DNA of 64,000 bases from Eretmocerus hayati (Eukaryota; Arthropoda; Insecta; Hymenoptera; Aphelinidae). The stretch covers positions 144,279,121 through 144,343,120 of the forward strand of contig CM056742.1 in assembly GCA_029851415.1 (NCBI GenBank), given 5' to 3'. Below the pieces are notes generated by a model. The model worked only from the letters and a program-made list of their open reading frames with translations. It was not told the origin of the DNA and did not search any database. Positions within the stretch are counted from its first letter, which is position 1; each line of letters starts with the position of its first letter. Below, in pieces: positions 54,880 through 64,000 of the stretch. Both the position numbers and the translations under genes were made by a program.

Positions 54880-56549
54880 CTAATAACGATCTGTTAGAAT
54901 AATCGTTTGAATAGCAAGTTTGTTTGCTAGCACTACGATACTCACAATCTCGTTATCATCTCTCTAGCAAAATTCTCAAATACAATGGCGGTAATCGATA
55001 TACTTTCAAGATTTCAAGACTATGTAGCCTGAACCAAGCGTGAAAAGTGGAAAAGGGTACGTATATAATCTTTGCCACGCCCTTGCAGCTTCTCCACGCG
55101 CCGGTGCAATCGAATCCTGATACTTTTGAGCTTCTTCTCTCAGAGGACAACGTCAAAAAATTACATATGTCTGGGTACTTTTAAAAATGCGTACGCGTGT
55201 CGTATGTCAAACACGGTATATATAGACTGTTGAAGAAAAGAGCCCTCGTGTCCGGTATGCCTTCTTTTTTTTTTCAAACTTCCGCGTGCGATCACCGATA
55301 TAATATGGGCCAGATATAGGGTTTCACTGTATAATACTTCCTCGATTGTGTCACGGTGCAGCGAGGAAACACTTGAGCCCTAACCGCGTGAGAACTATAC
55401 CCTATCATCAATACCTTTAAAACACAAAACTGTGATGATGATGATGCTAAACAACGTAACAAACGAAAATATGATGATCACAGAATTCCAATTAATCTGT
55501 TATCTCTGATGACGATATCAAAAATTATGCAAAAAGGTATGGATATAGTGTAAAAGAGAGATAGATAGACAGAGAGAACATGAGCGTGCAGCTCGGTGCG
55601 GCAACTAAACTGCCGGCAAAGGCATCAGAGAGCTATGATGAAACTCACGAGACGAGAGACCCTTGGACGGGGCGAGTATATAACCCCTCCCGGATACCCC
55701 GGCTTGGGATCTTTTGCGAGGGTGGTGCACCCAGCCAGCCCATAATAATGTGTTGGTGGTGGTTTGTGCGCGCGCCGCCGCCACCCTCAGACCAACATGG
55801 GTAGTTCTTTATATTTATATATACTGACTCTCCCTCTATATATACTATAGTTGCTGCAGGCCCGCCCGATTATCGATTCCTGCGTATACATACATACATA
55901 CATACATACATAGACAAACCCTTGCGAGGTTATTCTTGCAAAATTTTTTGATTCGAAAGAGTGCGACACATGTGTTGGAGATTTCGTCATTCGCGCATTG
56001 GATATAGTCAAATGTATGAATGAAAAATCGCCGAGTTCGTGCAAATATCGCTTGACGATGTAAAGAAAAGAATCGAAGGATTGCTTTGGGGAAAAGATTC
56101 TCAACTTTGGGGGTTGATACGCGACGGCAAATAAGACCGGCCGGCAAGAGAAGCTACTGTGTTAGCTTGCACCCTTGTACATGAATAAACTACAATTTCA
56201 CCCTCTTGTACAGAAACGAGTCATGGTAGTAAGGGGAACTCGATGACGAATTTGGATTTCGATGATTCAGATTTAGATTCTCATGCGTCAAATCGCAGTT
56301 AATTCCTTTTTATGGAGATTTATTACCATAAGAGAAGATCAGGTTGTCTGATTTTTTAATCATTAATAGGTACTCAACTTCGCAAGATTTTTGCAAAAAT
56401 CTCTGATGGGATTCTTCTAGATTCTTTTGAGGATTCCAAATGAAAACCGGATAATGAAAATCGAAGCCTGGATTTTTTCATATCCATGCCTATAAAAGCT
56501 ATTACCGATTGTCATTATCTTTGATAATAAGACAGATGTTTGTCAAAAG
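54880..56549. other. No recognised gene
   Basis: Mixed sequence with short overlapping ORFs lacking domains, a GC-rich patch at 55,590-55,800 and a TACA microsatellite. Confidence 0.3.
55886..55912. repeat. (TACA)n microsatellite
   Basis: About seven uninterrupted TACA units on the + strand. Confidence 0.9.
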
Positions 56550-56551
56550 TA

Positions 56552-58526
56552 CACTATCAGTCAAAAGCTCAGGATCACCCGATAAATAATTTTGTAACTG
56601 CGCGTCCCAGCTCGATACCCAGTAGCTAATTCATCGGAATGGTTTTTTGCTTCCCTAATATTAAGCTCTTCTCACTAACTTTCAAATGTGTCACTGCGAA
56701 GTAATTGGACCCAATATGCCCCTTGCACCGGACATGTCCCCGTATGCTGAACTCACGAATAGGCACTCGATGACTTTCCCGCATTTTTTTTACGTTATTT
56801 ATGTTGCATTTTTTTTTACGTTATTTATGTTAGAATATAAGAAAATAAGTGATTCAAGCAGACTCCAAATGATTGCTGCGTATCTCAAAGAATTTAAAGT
56901 GATTTTTCCATTTTTCGTGGTTGCACAGCTAAGAAATCACCATCGAAATTGCGTTCAGTAAAACTGGTGCCAAATTTTTTTCAATTCGACAAATCTTAAC
57001 GTACTTTAGCGCATTTGATACCTTGCCTTGGGACCATTAAGAGCTCTTCAGAGTTGCAGAACTCCAATCTGGAATGATTTGATAAACAAAATACGTAGAC
57101 CAGTGGTGAAACATTGGTGTACTCAACGCGCTCCCCCATGTGGTTACCTCGTGAGGGAGTGCAGTACGACTTGTTAGTACCAGAACGTACTTATCACGTC
57201 AAGATAGGTTGGAAATATTGTTTCGAACCGGTAAAAAGCCCCAAATGTGGTTGCACACCGGTAACAACGATTTTATGCACTATATCAACGATTTACATCG
57301 TTGTTAATTTTTTTTTGTCGGGGGGAGGGGGGAGGTGGGATCAAGACAGCTTGATTCCAGTTCATCAAAATTCGATGCACTTTTACTCATTCTATAGGTC
57401 TTGGATCTAGGTTTAAGATGAACTCAGATACATTGAAAAGTATTGAGGCAGATCAGAGTTCTTGAGGAAATGGCTTAATGAGGGCATGTTACTATCCTTT
57501 TGTAAACTGGCAAAAATCCCTATTTGGGGACATCGTGATAGCTCGGCTCTGCTTATTCAAAATCAAACTTACCTCAGCATATTCCAAAGGTCTGAAGCAA
57601 GCTTTTGAGCTGAAGTACGTTGAAAAATATTGAAATGGGACAAAACTAATGGCAGAGTGTTTTTTTTGTAGAGTGGCTTAAGGAGGGACTGATGAGTACA
57701 TTCATCTCAATTCTCCTCGCAATTCTCACTCCGCTTCCGCAGCTCTGAACTGTGTCAGAGAGAAAAGCCCAAGAAGAGAAAAGAGATTGTAAATTTTTTT
57801 TACCATTTTACGTAAATCTTATCCTCAGTATATCTTACGAATATCCAGCATCAACGAAATAAGAATCATAGCATCTTAAAGTGCAAGTCAATAGCTCCAA
57901 AATTCGTTGTAGAAAAGTACTCTAACTCGTTCCTGGTCCGAGTAGTGATTATTTTTGTGTAGGAAGATTCGTCATGAAAAGAGGCCCACTATTCAAGAAT
58001 GGTGGGGAAATGAGACTTATGACGATAAGCCTTCACTTTCTCTGAAATTCTTAACCACAGTTGAAACAAACTAAGGATAGTAATCATATATCTTTCATTG
58101 TGAGGATTAAGTACCATCAATTTCCGATAATGAGACTATTTTTTGAGAAGAATCTTCGTTCACAAAAACAGTCACTACTCGGACCAGGGACAAGCTGGAA
58201 TACTCTTTACGAACGGATGTTGAGACTCTTGGATAGTGCTCAAATTTCTTAAAAATGCCGTGACTTTTATACGATAAGTGGATTTCCGTAGAATAAGCAT
58301 AGGATCAAAAATTTACGGAAAATCGTGAAAAAATATTTCTATGTGATACAGCTCGGGGGTGCAGAGAGGAGTCAATAAGTTCAATAACATATTCAAAAGA
58401 GTGTGAAAGAAGATTCAAAATAAGCTAGGCGAAAGCCTATTTCGATCAACTAGCTACGAGGTATCGAACTGAGAGGATAGAAAAATCATTTTGTGTAACT
58501 AATCTTAAACCTTTGACCGGTAGTAC
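56552..58526. mobile_element. Decayed relative of the CACTACCGGTC foldback family
   Basis: The left end CACTATCAGTCAAAAG after TA and the right end TTTGACCGGTAGT are diverged versions of the 1,899 and 59,408 element ends. Inside, 57,890-58,000 and 58,130-58,210 form an inverted pair around GTCCGAGTAGTGA and its complement, as in the intact copies. It may include later insertions, since it is twice as long. Confidence 0.55.
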
Positions 58527-59407
58527 ACAAATTGTACAACGGTCATCCAAGGTCTCAGGCCCACAATAAGTCCACCCTATTCCATCATTGATTAATTTTG
58601 AGTTTGATCAACATTCAATCTCAGATTCTTTTATGAATAAAAATTTTGATTTCCACTGTAGACAAACAAACATTTTTCCAATGAAAATGACATTAATTCG
58701 CAATGGACTTATTGAAAATAGTTCATTTTGAGAATAATTTGGTTGAAATCTGTATTATCGATGCACCAGGACATGCTCTGACTAGAAAAAGTACCGCCTG
58801 TCACTACAGAAAAAGCATGATATCTCAAATGAAGTTCTTACAAGAGGAGTGAAAGTAAAGTTGGATGTGACAGAAGGGAAACCAGATTGTCTTGTCAAGC
58901 TATTCAATATTTACGATAGAGGCTCTCAAACAAAGACTCTACCATCCCAGACTTTGAATATTTCATAGTCCCATTTAAAGTACGATTGTTCGGCAGTCTA
59001 TAGAGCAAGCGTGGTTGTAAACTGGCAAGTAATATAACAGCAGTCTTGATAACACGACTCTGAACCAAAATAATAGCTCTATTTCACTCAACTTCAACAA
59101 TACAAGTTAAATCGAAAAAAGTTCATGGATTGGCTGAGAAGTTACAGAGGGAATACTCTGAAATGTTTCACAATTTTAGGTGAATCCAAGACTTTGGTTC
59201 TTCAAATATTATGGTGACAATTTTTCTTTTTTTTTAGTTCATGTTGCAATTTTTGGAATGTTTCTTAACCCATATGACGAGTGGTTTACCTATGACTTTG
59301 TACATTATCGAATAGACTTCTATGAACTTCTATTCCTGACACCTCCCCCCCCCCCCCACGAATTATTGCCATATAGTATATCATGACACGAAGCGAGTGC
59401 TATAATA

Positions 59408-60383
59408 CACTACCGGTCAAAAGTTTGTGCACACCTAAAAATAAAATTTCGATTTTGCCCACTTGACTGCTCGGAACTCCTTGGTCCAAAATGACTCTTA
59501 TACTTGGGCTCATTTTGTAGCTTTTTTCAAGCACTTTAAAAGCTATTTGATATTTTTTCCCGTGTAGCTCAATAGATTCTTGCAAAATCAATCTGAAACC
59601 TTGGAGAATTTCATAAAATTCGGGTCATTACGCAAATCTCCGCAAGTCTAGCGGAAATTGATGGATTTAGATGATTCAAAGAGCATCTCAAAGTAGAAGT
59701 TAAGAGCTTCAAAATCCGTTCTTAGAAATTATTCTAGGTCATTCCTGGTGCGAGCTGTGACTCTTTTTGTAGAGGAAGATTTTTCTCGAAAAAAAGGACC
59801 AGCCATTGAGACATTATGAATGGAATGATTTTTTCACTGGTATAAGCACTGATCTTGGTTCATCTCACCAACAACACAAAAAAACTTTGAAATAATCAGA
59901 GAAATATCACCATGAGCCCGATTTCTTCACCTTTCGTGGTTTTTGGGGCTCTATTATAGTTTGAAAAAATTCTTCCCTTACAAAAACAGTCCACAGCTCG
60001 GATAAAAAATAAGCTAGAATAATTTTCGAAGACGGATTTCAAAGCTCTTGACTTCTACCTTGAGATGCTTTTTGAATCATCTAAATCCATCCATTTCCTC
60101 CGGACTTGCGGAGGTTTGCGTATCATGATGCGATTTTTATGAAATTCTACAAAGCTTTAGATTGATTTCGCAAAAATCTATTCAGCTGCGCGGGAGAAAT
60201 ACCAAACAGCTCTCAAAAAGCTTGGAAAAAGCTACAAAATGAGCCCAAGTAGAGTTATTTTTATAAAGACCATAGATGTATATTATATCTCTATGGTTAT
60301 TTTGGACCAAGGAGATCCGAGCAGTCGAGTGAGCAAAATCGAACTTTTTTTTTCAGGTGTGCACAAACTTTTGACCGGTAGTG
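59408..60383. mobile_element. Foldback MITE, Tc1/mariner-like ends, copy 2
   Basis: 976 bp with ends and interior matching the element at 1,899-2,817. TA lies at 59,406-59,407 and 60,384-60,385. The right arm carries a small extra insertion at 60,262-60,296 flanked by a 7-bp duplication. Confidence 0.85.
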
Positions 60384-62427
60384 TAAGTCTTTCGTAATAA
60401 AACTACCGATCTGCACGCAAACTCATACGATATTTTATAGCTCGAGAATCCAAAATCATGTTTGAAGTTGCGATTTTTCAGGTTAGAGTGCTATAAACAT
60501 TATTATTCACTGAGCTCAAAATATCTTGTCAAACCAATGCCAGGTCGAACATGATTTTCGTCATTTTTCATCAACACAATGCTATCTTTATCATCTTTGG
60601 AACGTCAAATGTAACTTTTTGGTTACTGAACTCGAGATGATTTTGCCCATTAGCTATTTCAAAATGACGATCGAGCTTTGCAGTCAAGATTGAGTGAGTT
60701 ACATGGATCATCAAAGTTGAATCCCTTCAATAACAAGAATAATAGCTTACTGTAGCAATATCTGAGTATCATGTAGATTCAACATAATTTCTTATATACA
60801 CAGGAACTGTTGTCAACCGCAATGAATTACATGTAGGTCACGTCACTCCCGATTCGAGAGAAGAGGAAGGCAACCATCTGTTACTATATAATATCCCAGG
60901 GATCATTTACTTTGTATTGTAGGCTTTGAACGACAGACGGTACGAGTATATCTGAAAATAAAACTCGCACAGGGTCGCCGATGGCAACGTATTACGAAAA
61001 AATGTAAGAATATACGGATACAAGCTTTTACTATAACAGCCCCATACGAACACAGACCAACCTTACATGATATGTTTTGCATGCAACCCTCTCAAGTTTG
61101 AACGTTCTCTTGGACAGGTAAAATAATGACGAACAGGGGGTGAAGAAGGAATGAGAAGTGGAAAATGGCTGGGGTGTTTCGATCATATCCTTCAGCTAGA
61201 TTTTAGATAAAGCTTGACTGGCTTTTTCGCGATCGATAAGGAAGACTCATTCGCGAAGAGCGTGCTATGCACAAGTTCATAACACCGCTTGCAGTTTGTC
61301 GACCTCTGCCAAGAATCTCACTTGTAAGCTCTCCTATTTTTGTACATACTTTATCCTTATGCCTTATTCGATTGACTTCTTTTCTCCAGAGATAGATTTG
61401 ATCTCTTTCTTCTGCAACAGACTTGCATTTTCTTATGTACTTGAATATTGACTTGCACAAGAATAACGAGACCAAAGAAAAGTGCAAAGAGATTTCGGGT
61501 TATGGAAACAAACACGTCTTATGGATGTAAGCTCATAGGAGTCAAGGGCTTGTAAATAATTCATCATGATTCATGGAATCATGAGTGATAAGATAACCTC
61601 TCTAAAACCAGAGGAACAAAATCAAATATGAGGGTTGTGCATTCGTTGTACACTCACATTGGTCGAACATTTTCTGATTCTCCATCTGTAAAGATGAGTA
61701 TTTGTGATAAACCCAAATTGATTAAATCGGGAAGCATTAGATACTGATGACAAAAGTGTACAAAATCAATGGCTGACCATTGATATATGCGTCAATCATT
61801 GCCCTTCTAAGAGTTCCAATGTACAGATATGGCTAATCCAATCGATTTCACTGTTAGTCTCCACATATCACAGCCTACACTGTTCATGAACTACCATGAA
61901 CTTGGGACCAAGTTGTTCATCACTATGAGGGGACGTATAGGGGAAACGTGACACCATCATTATGTAAGCCAAAGGTAAAAACACACATCGTGGATGTATT
62001 GCGTGACGGCATAAAACTAATAGTTCAGCCAGTGATTCAATAAATGGTGTTCAAAACTCATGAAAGTACTCAGAGTAATTGACGAATAATTTTTGAATCT
62101 GTATCCCGTACAGTGAACCAGGAAGTTACATAGGAACATTACAACTGTTACGAATCCTTATTTGAAAGGACGAATCGAACAATTCAGAAGAACTATGAAC
62201 CTCAAGGAATCCAAGACCCCATGAATCTCCCTGAATGTTTGAAGAAAATTCCACTCAGAAGACTTCTACGTAGAAGACAAAATATGATGATTGACAGAAA
62301 ATGTCCGGAGGAACTCAGAGTAGGAAGTAATGAATGAGTGACAATTTGATTGAAGTTTGACAGACGGAGCTGGACACTTATATCTATAGAATTATCGTTG
62401 ATATCTTTAAACTGACTAAACTATTTA
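60384..62427. other. No recognised gene or repeat
   Basis: AT-rich sequence. The longest frame (61,203-61,487, -, 94 codons) has no recognisable motif. Confidence 0.3.
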
Positions 62428-62429
62428 AG

Positions 62430-62907
62430 GCCCGAATTTATAGTCGTTGGCATTGGTTATGGTTTTGGTCATGACCGATACCTTGCATGGTACGCGATTC
62501 AAGAATTAGGTCGGAAAATAAATTTTGAGTCAAAATTTTCGAACTAATGTACTAAATGTGACTACAGCCGCAAGTCTGTTGAAATATTAGAGGTGAAAAT
62601 TGTCCTACATGGACAGAAATTATGATTCGTGCTCTTGATGCGTGAATCTACGTGAGAGACAAGGTTATGAATCGAGACCATAGTTGTAGCAAACGCGTGG
62701 ATCACCAATTCTATGAATTCTATGCTGAACGACAGTTTTCAACACTGGAATTTCGACAAACGAGTGGCTGTAGTCACATTAGGTACATGAGCCAGAAAAT
62801 TTTGACTCAAAACTAATTTTCTGACCGAATTCCTGAATCGCGTACCATGCAAGGTGTTGGTCATGACCAAAACCATGACCAATACCAACGACTATAAATT
62901 CGGGCCT
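62430..62907. mobile_element. MITE with GGCCCGAATTTATAG ends and TAA duplication
   Basis: About 478 bp. Inverted ends are GGCCCGAATTTATAGTCGTT with complement at 62,780-62,907, and arms of about 120 bp. TAA lies immediately outside each end. A 3-bp TWA duplication with GGCC-type ends fits PIF/Harbinger-type MITEs. Confidence 0.75.
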
Positions 62908-62939
62908 AAACCACAGCCTGTAAGTTACTTTTAAACACG

Positions 62940-63112
62940 AGGCTGTACGGGCAATGCTAATCTCCACACTGTTTTTCTGAATAGAAGACCCATGGGATTG
63001 AATCCTGGGAGATACTTACATTTCTCACCAAAACAATATCAATTTCCAGAGTTTGGTCAGAATGCAAGACTCGCAAGGTTAGTGCTCTCCATAAGAGTCT
63101 GAGGTGTCAACT
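62940..63112. repeat. Single arm of the CAAGG-GAG foldback family
   Basis: Blocks GCAATGCTAATCTCCA, AGACCCATGGGAT and CAAGGTTAGTGCTCTCC match the right half of the 17,000-17,330 element in the same order. The opposite arm is missing; the PIF-like MITE sits next to the break. Confidence 0.65.
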
Positions 63113-64000
63113 ACTATGTATGATTGTTCAATGATACCAAACTATGTAAAAAGTATGTTTAAAAAAACATCACCTTCTAGAAAATAGCGATGAGATAAAT
63201 GTCGAGAAGAATAAGACAATGGGAGTGGCTAAGCTTCAAGCTTTCAAGGAGGAAAGAGTTGCTCACTCAGTCGTTCACCAGCATCGCGGTTATATTCATT
63301 ATATACACTTTATATATACACACTAATCCGCTCGCGGCCTCAACTAGACGTCTACCTCTTTACTAACAAGGGAGAGCTACAACCCTTGGAAGCGTGGAAA
63401 AAGGCTTTCTCTTGTCAAACTGGCTGCTCTTGGATGAAAAAGAGCCTCCTCTCACTCTATATACCATACAAAAGGAGCGCCACGTGGGAGCAATGTACAA
63501 AGCTGCGGGCGGAAGATCTCGTCTCAAAAGTGGCCATCCAATTCACAAAGCTCAGAAAGTGTATATACACTTATTCTAAAAGGACTAATATATTAGAGTA
63601 AAGTCCTCTCTCATTTCAAGGAGCCAGCTCTCGTTGACAAATCCTCCCAAGTTAATTATCCTCGCACCAAAGCGTCCCAAGTGCGTAAAATTTGTAAATT
63701 CCGCCTCGGGACAGCTATAGAGCCTAAAAAAAGCTTGCAAGCTCAAGGAGTTTCACGGGAAATGCGGAAAAAGTATGTAGTTGTGTCTTTTGACTGCACA
63801 GCTCTTTTCATTCTGCAGTGGTTACACTTTGATATCGATTCAACAGGATGGGGTTTGCCAAGGTAACGCCTTTATGCGGTCTGCAGCTATTTAGAAACCT
63901 GTCTCTAGGTATGAAGCAGAAAGCAATGTGTGTCGCCAAAGTCTCTGACAGTATTGCTGAATCGTCGTACTGCTTCAAAGACGGAAATGTCCGATGCGGA
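63113..64000. other. No recognised gene at the right edge
   Basis: Overlapping short + strand ORFs at 63,386-63,601 and 63,681-63,866 lack recognisable domains. A gene continuing beyond the window cannot be excluded. Confidence 0.25.

Overview
This is an AT-rich eukaryotic window with introns, long non-coding stretches and many foldback repeats. It looks like an insect nuclear genome, most probably hymenopteran. The grounds are an ELAV/Hu RNA-binding protein of the short-N-terminus fne/elavl2 type, the short (74-nt) introns of the neighbouring gene, and abundant TA-flanked MITE-like elements. No bacterial genes, CRISPR arrays, tRNAs or rRNAs were recognised.

Layout. (1) 1-406, + strand: the last three exons of eIF2D (ligatin-type initiation factor), ending with the SUI1 domain. 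(2) 407-4,240: its 3' region, a 919-bp foldback MITE with TA duplications, and degenerate repeats. (3) 4,240-14,873: about 10.6 kb of AT-rich sequence with no gene or transposon that I recognise; it lies directly downstream of the ELAV gene and may be its long 3'UTR. (4) 14,874-31,510, - strand: the ELAV gene, with five constitutive coding exons reconstructed from splice sites and reading phase (336 aa, three RRMs). (5) 31,511-64,000: upstream or first-intron territory with candidate promoters, nested foldbacks and other repeats, and no confidently recognised protein gene.

The most interesting system is the ELAV locus. Three extra coding modules appear beyond the textbook 336-aa protein. One is a 39-nt in-frame microexon that would insert 13 residues into a loop of RRM2. 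The second is a 42-nt in-frame microexon that would insert 14 residues into the hinge before RRM3. The third is a 192-codon GC-rich open frame directly after the RRM3 UAG stop, in the same frame and rich in Gln/Ala/His/Gly, which ends where GC content falls. Stop-codon readthrough or A-to-I editing of UAG to UGG would give a protein of about 529 aa. A GC-rich hairpin sits two bases after the UAG. A foldback element of about 830 bp sits about 220 bp upstream of the last exon and could form long dsRNA in the pre-mRNA.

eIF2D and ELAV are convergent (tail to tail). All exon boundaries were read by eye from splice motifs and phase; no alignment or transcript data were available.
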